Both the position numbers and the translations under genes were made by a program. From Ophioderma brevispina (Eukaryota; Echinodermata; Ophiuroidea; Amphilepidida; Ophiodermatidae), in the NCBI GenBank assembly GCA_023653785.1, contig JAMKCH010058399.1, positions 1-64,000 on the forward strand: a stretch of DNA of 64,000 nt, written 5' to 3'. Under the pieces are notes generated by a model that saw only the letters and a list, made by a program, of their open reading frames with translations, searched no databases and was not told where the DNA came from. Position 1 is the stretch's first letter; every line of letters starts with the position of its first letter. Positions 1 to 10,799 of this stretch are shown here, in pieces.

Positions 1-1330
1 TTGGGAGGGGGGTGTAGATAGTTGGGGAGGGTGCATCGGGGAGGGGTAAGGTGATCTTGTGACCTCACCTTTGGTGCCTATCATTGGGGAGGGGTCGGGT
101 GCATTCAGGCAGGATCGGGGTAGGGTGAATGGGATTGGTGGGTGAATTGACCTCGTGTGAACCTTGGGAACCTCATGTGACCTTGGGGACCGAATGTGAC
201 CTGGTGGTGACCCCATGTGACCTTGGTGACCACATGTGACCTTGGTGACCCATGTGACCTTGGTGACCCCAGCTGACCTTTGATTCCAATGTGACATCGG
301 TGATCCCATGTGACCTCAGATGACCCATGTCATGGTGGAAGGGGAAGGAGGGTGGGTGTTGTGGGAAAGGGTGGGTGAGGGGAAAGGGTAGGGTTGGGGT
401 GTTTGGATTTTTCCCCCGTCTTTCTCGAGGAACAGGGTGGGGTTTGGGGCGTCAGGTTAGGGGTGTTGGGACGGGGGGTAGAGTGCGGCGGAGGGTGGGG
501 GCGTCCGGTGAGGGGTCAGTGAGTCGGGGAGCGGGTCGGGGGGGGGGGGTGGGGTGCATCGGGAAGGTTAATGTGTGCATTGGGAGGGGGGGAATGGTAG
601 AAGTTGGGGAGGGGCGCGGTACGATAGTTGGGGAGGGTGCATCAGGGAGGGGTATGGTGATCTTTGTGACCTCATGTTGTGACCTGGTAACCTCATGTCA
701 CTTTGGTTGCCCTTCATTGGGGAGGGGGGTCGGGTTAGCACAGTCAGGGGGACGGGGGGGGGGGGGGGGGGGGGGCGGGGAGGGTGCATCAGGTAGAAAG
801 GTGGGGATGCCTCTGTGACCATGGTGCCTCATGGTGACCTTAGTGCCCCCATTTTGACCTTGGTGACCCCATGTGACCTTGGTGACCCATGTGACCTGGG
901 TGCCTCCATGTGTGACCTCGGTGACCCATTGACCTCGTTGACCCCATTGACCTTAGTGCCCCATGAACCTCAGTGACCCCATGTCATGGAAAGGCTGGGT
1001 GTTAGGGGGAGGAAGGGTGGAGGTGTTGGGCAAGGGTGGGTGTTGGGGGGGGGAAGGGGGGATTGGAAGTGAAGGGTGGGGTGTTTAGGAGGAACGGGTG
1101 GGTTTGGAGGAAGGTTAGGGTGTTGGGAGGTGGGGGTGGTGGAGTGCGTCGGGAGGAGGTTGGGTGGTTCGGTGAGAGGTCAGGGTGGGTTTGCAGGTAA
1201 GGTGCATTGGGGACGGGGTGAGGTGAGCTTTGTGACTTATGTGACCTTGGTGACGATGTCACCTTTGGTGCCATTCATTGGGGAGGGTTCGGGTGAATCA
1301 GGCAGGAGCGGGGAGGGAAGTTATTTTTTG
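1..1330. repeat. G-rich / TGACC higher-order satellite
   Basis: Low-complexity DNA made of two alternating textures. One is G-rich (runs such as GGGGAGGGTGCATC); the other is a short tandem repeat built on GTGACCTTGGTGACCCCAT. The pair recurs as a larger unit: a GTGCATC..GGGAGGGGTA..GGTGATCT block appears near 31, 638 and 1201, giving a higher-order period of roughly 560-610 bp. A poly-G run lies at about 760-775. Open frames here on both strands are Gly/Arg- or Pro-rich translations of repeat and not genes. The array ends sharply near 1330, where AT-rich sequence starts. Confidence 0.85.
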
Positions 1331-1339
1331 AGGCAAAAT

Positions 1340-1560
1340 TAGCTTTAAAAATAAAGATATTAATAGGCCATGATCATGGATGCTTCTGGTTTAGGGCAAA
1401 AACGGCAATAGGCCTATTGGCAAAAAGGTCCACTTTTGCAAAATTACACCCCCTTCTATTGTGAAAAGGTCCACAATTTTGGAAAAAGGTCCACTTTTGG
1501 ACAAAACCGCACCCCCAGAAAATAAAGTTCCGTGGCTACGGGCCTGCTACGGGCCTATAA
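1340..1560. other. AT-rich spacer with short AAGGTCCAC repeats
   Basis: No gene seen. The motif AAAAGGTCCAC occurs three times between about 1420 and 1500. A duplicated GCTACGGGCCT follows at about 1535-1557, near the left end of the next element. Confidence 0.5.
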
Positions 1561-1565
1561 GGTGT

Positions 1566-2580
1566 CTAGACTGTATGGCACCAGAGCAACAAACCCAAGT
1601 TTTTAAGCACCGCTTCGAATTACAGCGCCCACTACGAGTTTGTATCAATGCACTCCGAGTTTCCATCAATGCACCTCGAGTTTGCGGCAATACACCTCAA
1701 GTTTGCGGCAATACCCTCGAGTTTTCGGCAATACACTCGAGTTGCGCAAACCCTCGTTAACGATGATGCCAGTTCGACAAGTAGCTACGTCCATATTTCC
1801 TTAACCCACCATTAGCCCATCCCCAGTGGCAACTTGTCGGCTACGGCCTGTTGAAAAGGTGAGAAGACGATAATGGAAGAAACTTCTGTCGCAGTATTTT
1901 TGAATTATTTACCTATTCTATTCTTGGCCACTCACAGTCTACCGAAATGAATGACTACATTAGATCGATATAAAGATTTACATCAAGATTTCGCGAATGC
2001 TGATTGTGAAGATCACAACAGAATTGGAAGAATGGAGCGGATTTGGAAGAACATGCAGATCGTTACGGCCCCATTCGCTCATACTGCAATCTACTCAGGT
2101 CAGTACGGTACTTTACACGATCTCTACAATTGAATCTGATTACGGAAAATTTTGCCTAAAAATAAGTCAAAACAAAGCAACGGCTTTTCCATTTTTCATT
2201 GGAAACCATGGTCAAATAAAATGAGAATTCAGAAAGAAATTGTAAAAATTGATGTTTTGACCCATTCTTACATGAATTACAATGCATGTTAAATGGTATC
2301 ATTCGTACTGTTTACAACGAAAGTGGCACAAACGTCACCCCAACTAATGTGTAAACATCTCGCCTGGCCTGTATTCTCGCAGGGTGGATATTGTTGTTTT
2401 TTATGCGAAGATGTAAACTTGCGGTATGTAGCTGTAACTCGAAACATAGCTCTGTAAACGCGGGGTATACCGCTTAAACTCGGGGTATAAACGCTGTAAA
2501 CTCGTAGTGTAGAGCTGTAAGCTCGGGGTGGTGCTCCAAACTTGGGGTGGTTTTTGTCCTCTCTGGCGTGCCATAGACAT
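1566..2580. mobile_element. Inverted-repeat DNA element with subterminal tandem repeats
   Basis: The two ends are inverted copies of each other. The left end reads GACTGTATGGCACCAGAG and the right end, reverse complemented, reads GTCTATGGCACGCCAGAG; homology continues inward for more than 100 bp. Inside each end is a tandem array of about 21-30-bp units containing AAACTCG(A/G)GGT, at about 1624-1755 on the left and 2405-2555 on the right, in opposite orientation. The core (about 1760-2400) has only short open frames, so this is a non-autonomous or foldback-like element. Superfamily is not assignable; no target-site duplication was recognised. Confidence 0.65.
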
Positions 2581-2590
2581 GTTCACATGG

Positions 2591-4500
2591 TTCCACCACT
2601 ATCGTCATCATTTTTTTTTTCCAAAATCAAAATGTCATTTTTCTCTAAAATTGCCAGTGCTAGGTCGATCAACACCTTATATTACTGTTCATTGGTGAAA
2701 AACAGACCTGATATGCCCTTTACGACTGTTTTCCTTCCTTTCTGCCGCCTAAAAAAGTCGGATCCCGACGTTTATTAGTAAACAAAGCATAAAATCATAT
2801 TGCTTGACAAACGGCGCGTTACGCTTAAGCCACTTGCAGGGGTCTTTACTACATAACAATTTCCAACCCAACAATGCAAAAAAATGCCTGTGATGAAAAA
2901 TAGGGGGCGTTGTTTGTTTACATTTTGCAAAAAATTCGCTGATAGTGGCTTTAGTGTCTAGGTCACAAGGAGTTTTTCAACTCACGTTGGTGCCTAAGGG
3001 GGAGGGGAGTTCCATGGACCCCCCCCCCCCACCACGCATAAAAAAGCCAAGGTGCAATATAATGAGTTCCAGTTTATCGTCTGGAAATTAGGAGCAATTC
3101 ATTGTTTTCGAAATGGGCGTCAAATCGCTCAACCTGCCCCACCCCCCCCCCCCCCGCCTGTTTACGTACGCCACGTGTTCCACAGCAATACACATTTCAA
3201 ATCATTTTGATGTTTTATCCTGCTCTAGAAGGTGCTATCAATTATGCAGAGCACTTTAGTGTCACATGAGTGTAGTTGGACTTTCTTGGATATTAGCCCA
3301 AATCAATTATCATGTCACCCTCAACTGTTACAACTTTGTTTCCTTATGAACGGTATTGAAATTACCTGTATTTTTCTGATGGAATTATTTTGTCACAAAT
3401 AATGACCCAACTGGTATCCAATACTCTCTGGCTACAATTAATTTCCATTACGTCAGTACTATTAATGCAGGTCAAAATGTCATAAAAATCACGATCTCTT
3501 TAGAAAGGTCAGGCCTGTTGCCAATCCGCGTGATTCATGATCACGAATGCATGATCGATCACCTCATGCGGAATGCAGCACTGGCGAGAAAAGGCCAGTA
3601 TGCTCTATGATGACTGCTATAGGTGCGTACACGCAATGCGAATTGCTGTCGTTTTTGAAGATTTTCTTTACATTTTTGAGCGGGCAGTGTCCATATTTAA
3701 TGCCTTTTTATGTAAAACTATTATCCTAAGGCGAGCTAGGCAGAGCATGAATAATCAAAATCGTGATATTAGGTTAGATTAGTATTGTCGAAAAATCGTG
3801 TGTGGAAATCCTATTCCTATCTCGTCCCACATTTGGAATTGAAGTCATATTTCGTAATTACCGTTCATGAGTTCATGTCAGGATAGCTTCTGATCATAAA
3901 TTTGTCATTTTCATATAACCGCTAGGATGTTAGGTTGCTGTCATGTATTAACGAAAGATTTGATATTAGTGTGGAATCGCGTAGTAAATGCAATTGTGCA
4001 GAAAAATCACTGGAATTCATTATTTCGTTTAAAATTTTAAAATCATTAATTGCATACATAGCTGCAGTGATGGGAGATTATCTGGTGTGTGTGTTTGTTT
4101 GAAAAACGCCCACTTTCCTAAAATCTAATTTGAAGAGGGATGGAATTGTTCACACGATTTGCGCCATGCTGGAATTCCATGTCCAAACCCTGTATGGCAA
4201 ATTAACGTGTGATCACGTAAACCTTGTATTCGTCTTCTGATACCTTACATTACAGCGTCCCTATTGTATGCGTGCGCTTGCTGTTTTTTGATGTCAAGGC
4301 AGGTGTCTGATCCCATATCACCTTGATAGGACTGTTTTTGGATATTATCTTCAGTAATGATGTTTGACTGACTAGTAATTATTAATCAATGAAATTGGGA
4401 ATATATTTAGTGATTTTTGGAAATAATAAAATTTGTTTTGGTGAAAAAATGCACATTGTGAAACTTCTCTTCTCTTTGATTTTTTTCTTTCATTCTTAAT
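2591..4500. other. Noncoding AT-rich region, nothing recognised
   Basis: Only short stop-rich open frames, with no recognisable domain. Homopolymer C runs occur at about 3020-3030 and 3144-3155. A small cluster of palindromic GATC-containing words (ATGATCACGAATGCATGATC) lies at about 3537-3556. Confidence 0.5.
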
Positions 4501-4519
4501 TTATTCACGGTCCCATGTA

Positions 4520-4885
4520 TATTCACGGTCATTCACTATGGTACTAGAAGGTGCACATGCGCACTGAACTGCTAATATTAGTCTAGATAGGAAATACATT
4601 ATAATGTTGTGTGATATTATGCGAAGACTGGTGTACTGATTTAGGAGTGCGACCAAGACATGATTCAATATTTCTCTCTTTAATTCATTAAGGATTAAAT
4701 TCATGTAACCTAGTTCATTGAATGTAATGTTACTGCACATGCGCAGACACAACTGTCAAATAATTAGGAGAGGTCTAGATACCTTCTAATGCTGTGTGTT
4801 ATTATGTGAAGACTTGGTAATGAAATTATACGATGCGAGATTACCGTATTAAATATTTTCATGTTCCTGGTTTAGTTTAGGAGAG
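4520..4885. repeat. Two diverged tandem copies of a ~183-bp unit
   Basis: GCACATGCGCA occurs at 4553 and 4735, and a following block (GATATTATGCGAAGACTGG / GTTATTATGTGAAGACTTGG) recurs with a 183-184-bp offset. The copies differ by substitutions and small indels, so the duplication looks old. No coding potential is seen. Confidence 0.65.
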
Positions 4886-4908
4886 ATTAAATCCATGTTG
4901 ATAGTAAA

Positions 4909-5394
4909 TAGTAGATTCACACCACATCGTGTCACCAGAGGAAAAAGTTTTGGACACGTCGATTAGTTGGGAGAGGAGGGAGTAATGTTGCTCGTTCACC
5001 TGTTTCAATGAACGAATTGAGTAATCTGGCCTTTCATGTTTACGACATTTTTTTGCATTGGTGTGCAAAGCCCTTTGTATTCCTTCCTTCTTTCGTTCCC
5101 AAACACGGGCGCTCAAAAGTCAGTTAATTCAACGCGCCCGTTAACATTCATACGATTGACGCAAATACAATTAGAAGAAATGTTTTGGAGAGTTATGTAG
5201 GCTACAAATGCGCTTACGTTGACTTGAATGCTCATCATTGAGTGCATGAATTGATTTTTCTCTGCTATCAGACAACATGTTTCAATAGATGTTGTGCGGT
5301 ATTTTAATTTCCACTTACTGCACATGCCCCTCCATTCAATGCCATAACCTTTTGGAAAGGAGTACTAGAGGTGACACGATGGGTTGAATCTACT
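4909..5394. mobile_element. MITE-like element with ~28-bp terminal inverted repeats
   Basis: The left end TAGTAGATTCA..CATCGTGTCACC (4909-4937) is the reverse complement, with a few mismatches, of the right end GGTGACACGATGGGTTGAAT (from 5371). The interior of about 430 bp has no transposase. Size and structure fit a non-autonomous DNA transposon; family unknown. Confidence 0.55.
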
Positions 5395-5834
5395 ATAATA
5401 ATATATATTTTATATGTGAGACAAGGCTAATGTCTGTTTAAATGACAGGGGAAGTTTGTTATCTCCTTTAATTGCTTTGAATATTATATGGTGAATAAAA
5501 TAAATACTAAATATTAAAATAACTTCTAAAGAACATTGATAACTTTACCGTTGCAATCACAGATTGGAAAGTTTATCACTTCTTCCTTCATTATAGGATT
5601 GATTAAATTAAAATTGAAGTTGTTTGTCATTTTGTGAAGTTTGCGGGAATAAGTAAACTAACTCCAATTAAAATAATTATCATTCTGTAGGGATAGTTGG
5701 AACATGCTTTCATAGGGAATAATATTATGACTGGCCCGATGTATAGACGCATTTGCTTTATTATTGAAATGATGATTGAAGATCTGGAACATATATCCCT
5801 CCGCTTTCGAGTTAGTGTTCGATGTGTGTAATTA

Positions 5835-6020
5835 AAACTGGATACTCACATCCTGGCGTGTGTGGTATTAGATCAGAGGGGATGATGTGAGTTAAAAACT
5901 AGAATCCAGAGTACATCTGGCGTATCGTATTGATCGAGAGGGGATTGAAGTAAAAACTAAAATCAGTACTCACATCAGGCGTATATGTATTGATCGAGGG
6001 GGTGATGATTTAAGTCAAAC
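5835..6020. repeat. ~60-bp tandem repeat, three copies
   Basis: Three imperfect copies of a unit running from AAAACT through ACTCACATC, GGCGT and TTGATCGAG to the next AAAACT. No gene seen. Confidence 0.65.
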
Positions 6021-6119
6021 AAGATGGAGATAAATAAAGAAGTGATGGTCATTAGTTTTGCATTAACCATGATTGTATTGCAGCTATTAAAGATAAGCTA
6101 GGGCATTGTTGGTTCAAAC

Positions 6120-6501
6120 CTTGCACCACGACGCTTCAGGGACGAGGTTCCACTCGACACTTCAGGGAACGAGGTTCCCACTCTTCAAAGGGACGAGGTC
6201 CCACTCTACGCTTCAGGGAAGAGGTTCCACTCTTCAAAGGGACGAGGTCCCACTCGAACGCTTCAGGGAAAGGGTCCCACTCGATGCTACAGGGACGAGG
6301 TCCCACTCGACTCTTCAGGGAACGAGGTTCCTACTCAAGGGACGAGGTCCAACTCGACGCTTCAGGGAACAAGGTTCCCACTCTTCAAGGGACGAGGTCC
6401 CACTCGACGCTTCAATTCAGGGAACGAGGTTACCACTCTTCAGGGGACCAGGTCCCACTCGACGCTTCAGGGAACAAGGTTCCCATTCAACAGGGAACGA
6501 G

Positions 6502-6555
<54 letters not shown>

Positions 6556-6605
6556 AAAGGTCTGGTTACGCCACTGCGCTTCAGGGAACGAGGTTCCCAC
6601 TGATA
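6120..6605. repeat. Minisatellite of mini-hairpin units with poly-T insertion
   Basis: A roughly 24-26-bp unit alternates between GGGACGAGGTCCCACTCGA and GGGAACGAGGTTCCCACTC. Each unit holds an inverted repeat: GGGAC/GTCCC or GGGAAC/GTTCCC around a GAG loop. The array is interrupted by about 49 T residues at 6505-6553, after which one or two units resume. Open frames of 131-165 codons across it are repeat translations and include a poly-Phe run from the T tract. Confidence 0.85.
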
Positions 6606-7165
6606 CCAATGAACGACCCGATGACGATGATGATGATTCACGGCTGCTATGGTTTGAACCAAACAGTGCCCTGGTTTAATTACATTAGAGTGTATGTTGT
6701 ATGTGTGAGATTGATACTAAATCAATTAATGTTAATGTATAGATATACACTTTTGGTAGTCACGTGTATCTGTTATTGATTCTGGCTTGCACATACAGAG
6801 AGGCAAATTTACATTCAAAATGTACCAATCCACAATTTCATAACAGCGCACATATCACGCGGCTTAGCGGCATTTTAGCCGCAGAAATGAAGCATTTTTG
6901 ACCAATTGCAGTGGACCAGGCCCTACTAAGAAGCAGAATTAGAAAGACGTTCCTAGCAATGAAAAGATTCAAAAGAGCGAGTATGAAAAGAAACGGACCC
7001 GAGTGACAACTGAAGAGCAAATAATTGTTTTATAGATAGAACGTGAGGACTAATTTATTCAACATATTTAACAATTATAATTTTATACTGTGTACAAACT
7101 ACAAATGTAGGTGACGGAAAAGATTTGAGTGTAAAGTAAATGCAGAAAAATTAGACAAAATAGAT
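6606..7165. other. Noncoding spacer
   Basis: A short trinucleotide run (GATGATGATGATT) sits at about 6624-6637. Nothing else is recognised; all frames are short and closed. Confidence 0.4.
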
Positions 7166-7497
7166 ACTGAGGCCCGGGGGGCACTGATCTTAAATTGGTA
7201 GTACGTTTATGTGCGTCGTTCAAGATCCCCAGTTCGCACCTCTTCTGCAGTTCTTTAGACTCCCCTTCTTTGCCATGAATTTTAGCTCCATGGGGAAATC
7301 TTGCCAGTTCGTCAGCTTCACAACCTCTAATTTGGCCAAAAATTCAGTTCCCAAGCCCATAAATTGGTTAAAAACAAAATCAGTTCCGAAGACCCAAATT
7401 TATTAAGGAATTTCAGTTCTCAAGGCCCAACCAAGTTCAGCGCTTTGCGTCGCACACCCCTACCCTAAGAAAAGTTGAGTGCTCCCCAGGACTGAGG
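7166..7497. mobile_element. MITE with CCCGGGGGGCACT-type ends and putative 7-bp TSD
   Basis: The left end CCCGGGGGGCACTGATC is matched by the reverse complement of the right end, CCTGGGGAGCACTCAAC. ACTGAGG lies directly outside both ends (7166-7172 and 7491-7497), a plausible 7-bp target-site duplication. The interior is AT-rich with repeated AAATTCAGTTCCCAAG-like words and has no transposase. Ends of this style are common in marine invertebrate MITEs (recalled, not searched). Confidence 0.6.
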
Positions 7498-7659
7498 ATT
7501 CAAATATATGGCCTATTGTATTTTTGACATTAGGCTTATTCAATGTTTGGCATAAGAAATTCATGGTCATAGGATAGAAAATTGTTGGGCCAGAAGAATT
7601 TTTAGACTTTTATCACACCACAATAATAAATGACAATTAGTGAAAAATTCACTGACCAT

Positions 7660-7741
7660 CCGGGTTTTGAACTTGGGACCTTCGGTTAACTGTTTCTGGT
7701 CCGATGGTCTCAGCCTACCAACTGCAACTGAGCTATGAGTT
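7660..7741 (-). repeat. tRNA-derived SINE or tRNA pseudogene
   Basis: Read on the - strand, this begins TAGCTCAGTTG..GTTGG, like an RNA polymerase III A box. It then carries GGTCCCAAGTTCAAAACCC, which resembles a B box / T arm (GTTCRAnnCC). The spacing of about 45-50 bp suits a tRNA-like promoter. The arms do not fold into a convincing cloverleaf, so a SINE head or decayed tRNA is more likely than a working tRNA gene. Confidence 0.5.
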
Positions 7742-8748
7742 AGATGGGGAAGAGTATAGTGATATCCCGGGATGATTGGTCTTTAGTTCAACCTTGTTCC
7801 TCTACTATCTCCTTAATAATCGAAGAAGCATAGATGTAATTTGTAATTAGAAGAATATAATCATTTATAGCCTACGGAAACTTCCGAAATCAATATAAGC
7901 TATCTACCGTAGACAGCTGCAGCTAAAAGCTGCGAAGCGCCAAAGTGCGAAGAACTTTGGAAATACCGGTGTTTTGCAGACTACGAGCTTTATACAGACA
8001 GCCCAAACCCGGAAGTAGGAGGGCGCACACCACTAAATAATCGCTCCATTGAAATACACGTAAAAATACCACATCGCGCCCGCTGATTTGCACCCCGCGT
8101 GACAATATTTTGAATATTATGAATTCATTTCCCTATAGATCACAACTAAAACTTTCGAATAAGTTTCATTTTTTGATATCATTCTAGTAGAGATTTTAAG
8201 AAAAGGGCATATGAACAGCGCCACCACTATTTTGAGACGACGTGTACGCCTCATAGCCGCTTTCGACCAGGGCCGGAAGTCGAGGGCCTAGTTTCTACAC
8301 CGAATCGAATTTCCAAATTTTGTGATAATCTCAGCGATGGTCAAGCTATACTCTTTCACTTTTATTATAATATAACACCCTGACTAGGAACCGGTCCCCA
8401 AAGGACTGCAAAATATCTCAAACATGTTTTGTCATTTTACCGGAACTACCTACCATTCCCCCAAACGTGGAGTGATTTAGTGTTGTGCGCCCTAGGACTG
8501 GTACTGGGGAACACCACTTAATTTCCCGAATACTAGTTCCGGCAAAAAGCATAGCCATGCGAAATACATGACTTTTGCTTGTTTCTGAAAAGGATAAAAT
8601 AGGACCCAATATTCTAAATAGCATCCATGGTACGTATTATTTAGCTTTCAGTGGTGGTGTACCCGGCCACCGACTATCAGCCGTCTCGTCTACATTGCCA
8701 CTAAAACCAGTTGTGTTTTGAATATCTATCATTTATAGTGTCACAACA
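7742..8748. promoter_or_regulatory. Upstream region of PGLS, presumed promoter and 5' UTR
   Basis: No protein gene is seen. The last roughly 120 bp before the PGLS start (8630-8748) must hold its 5' UTR and probably its promoter, inferred only from position. No clear TATA box is seen close to the start. A weak inverted arrangement of GGTCCCCA/TGGGGAAC and ACCGGAACT/AGTTCCGGC words lies at about 8390-8545 and may be a decayed MITE. Confidence 0.3.
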
Positions 8749-9009
8749 ATGGGCTCAAGAAAAGTGCATGTCGTTCATACAGACGAAGTTCCAGCAACGA
8801 TCTGTAGCTTCGTTGTAGAGAAAAGTAAAGCCGCAGTTGCCGAGCGAGGTGCATTTTACATCGGTGTTCCAGGAGGGAGCGTTCCCAAGCTCTTGTGCCA
8901 AGGCTTGCCTGCTATTGAAGGAGTAGAGTGGGACAAGTGGCATGTCTATTTCTGTGATGAAAGATTAGTACCATTTGATGATGCTAATAGTACTTATAAA
9001 ATTTACAAG
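8749..9009 (+). CDS. PGLS: 6-phosphogluconolactonase, first coding exon (partial)
   Basis: Encodes the first 87 residues of 6-phosphogluconolactonase, the cytosolic enzyme that hydrolyses 6-phosphoglucono-1,5-lactone to 6-phosphogluconate in the second step of the oxidative pentose phosphate pathway. The family fold is NagB/RpiA-like. Residues 36-49 (AFYIGVPGGSVPKL) form the conserved sugar-phosphate-binding glycine loop (GGS at 42-44). Residues 67-87 (YFCDERLVPFDDANSTYKIY) hold the hallmark DERLVP..(D/N)ST segment. The start is ATG in an acceptable context (ACAATGG), and upstream frames are closed. The exon ends TACAAG followed by the consensus donor GTAAGC at 9010, phase 0; the human gene is, from memory, interrupted at the equivalent STYGLYR site. 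The family is usually about 240-260 residues, so roughly two thirds is missing here. Identity is strong; whether the gene is intact cannot be seen. Confidence 0.93.
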
Positions 9010-9874
9010 GTAAGCAATTGATTAATAAAATGCAATGTGTGTGCATGTGTGCTTGTACATGATTGCTTTTGGTATATGGGGCTACATGTAGAAGAACAAA
9101 GTAAGCTACAGCATATAATATGTCTCAAAAGTCACCAGGATAATAAAAAAAATGGTACCATCTGGCTGCTCATTAAAAGTTTGCAAAAGCCAACAGAGCA
9201 CAGAATTACTTCATGCAACCATCATTGCTGGGCCGGGGTTATGGGCCTAATAGACCCAATCCCAGAGCACGCAGAGACTGCAGGATTTTATTATAGTAGT
9301 TTTGGGAATTTTATCAGATGATCACAGAACTGGGCAACACCCATTTACCACATGAATGCAGATGTGACAAATGTTGTGCCATACTCCCATCGAATGCAAG
9401 TCTGTCTATCCACAGACTCGATGCTATTTGGATTGTGCTTTAGAAACAGCTTAGCAATGTCAATTCATGGCTTATGCAGAAAGAGTAATTATGTGTTCAA
9501 TAGTGCACGGTAAAACCATTGTACTGCAGACTTGATATAGACCACCAGATTGACCTCCTATTCAATAGTTATTCCAATATTGAATTGGGTGAAAAAAATT
9601 CTCCTTGACATCTTTTGTTCTCATGTTAACAATAACACAGGAACTTCTGAAACTGTGTGCACAATTTCCAATTTCTCTTGGATTTTCATGATATTGAGCA
9701 TTCAACAAAATGTTTTGGATGCATTTGTATTAAATATGTGGTATCATGTCTATGTGATACAAGGTAAGTTAGACTCAGATTTATTGTAACTGTAAACAAA
9801 TGACCACACTGCTAATGGAGAGATGCAGAGCAGTGATTTCCAACACTTTCTTCTGTGTTAGACACAGATTCGCA
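9010..9874 (+). other. Start of PGLS intron 1
   Basis: Opens with the donor GTAAGC. The rest is AT-rich with only short open frames. No acceptor followed by PGLS-like sequence was recognised. Confidence 0.6.
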
Positions 9875-10338
9875 GGCCCGTAACCCGGATTGTTTAGGGG
9901 AGGGTGATTTTTTTAAAAGGGGACCTTCCCGAGAAGGGGGGGGGGATTTTGGGAAATGTACACCCTTTTTACCAAAATGTTAACCCTTTTTTGACAAAAT
10001 AGCATAAAAAAAACCGTCATTTCCATTTGAAATCAAATGCTGTTTCCACAAATGTCGACATCACCCAATACACATAAAGATTATTATTATACAGGTACGT
10101 ACATAATTAAGAAATATATTATAACAGCGACGGTCATCAGTTCAAGATTTGTTGATTTTGTTTTCTTCGTATCTTCAACCCTATTCAATTGCACTCAAAT
10201 GGCTAAAATACACGTATTAAATCTAGGGCGTAAAACATTGATAACTCCTTCATGTAATTTCTGCACGAAATAATCAATATAGACATGTTTAGGGATGAAT
10301 AGGGTTAATAGTCTTTATTCTGTATAGGCTTGGTTGAT
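9875..10338. repeat. Duplicated block, copy 1, with decayed MITE end
   Basis: The block from about 9945 to 10338 recurs at about 10412-10799, offset 474 bp, almost unchanged. The main difference is a short ATTATTATTATACAGG stretch present only in copy 1. The left margin (GCAGGCCCGTAACCCGGATT, near 9872) resembles the end of the MITE at 18822-19202. The 78-codon open frame inside is not recognised and is probably not a gene. Confidence 0.8.
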
Positions 10339-10385
10339 TTCTTTCATTCGAATCCTACTTCAAGGATAAACCAAAACACCCCCAT

Positions 10386-10799
10386 GTTTTTTTTTTTTTT
10401 TTTTTTAGGGGGGGGGGGGTTTTGGGGAAATGTACACCCTTTTTACCAAAATGTTAACCCTTTTTTGACAAAATAGCATAAAAACCCCGTCATTTCCATT
10501 TGAAATCAAATGCTGTTTCCACAAATGTCGACATCACCCAATACACATAAAGATACGTACGTAATTTAGAAATATATTATAACAGCGACGGTCATCAGTT
10601 CAAGATTTGTTGATTTTGTTTTCTTCGTATCTTCAACCCTATTCAATTGCACTCAAATGGCTAAAATACACGTACTAAATCTAGGGCGTAAAACATTGAT
10701 AACTCCTTCATGTAATTTCTGCACGAAATAATCAATATAGACATGTTTAGGGAGGAATAGGGTTAATAGTCTTTATTCTGTATAGGCTTGGTTGATTTC
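10386..10799. repeat. Duplicated block, copy 2, preceded by poly-T/poly-G
   Basis: A T run (about 21 bp) and a G run at 10386-10420 precede a near-identical copy of 9945-10338. A homopolymer exactly at the junction of a near-identical local duplication may mark an assembly gap closure rather than real biology. Confidence 0.75.

Noticed and set aside
327..1342. Gly-rich and Pro-rich open frames at the left edge
   Set aside because: Satellite translations.
6106..6679. Overlapping open frames of 131-165 codons
   Set aside because: Repeat translations containing a poly-Phe run from a T tract.
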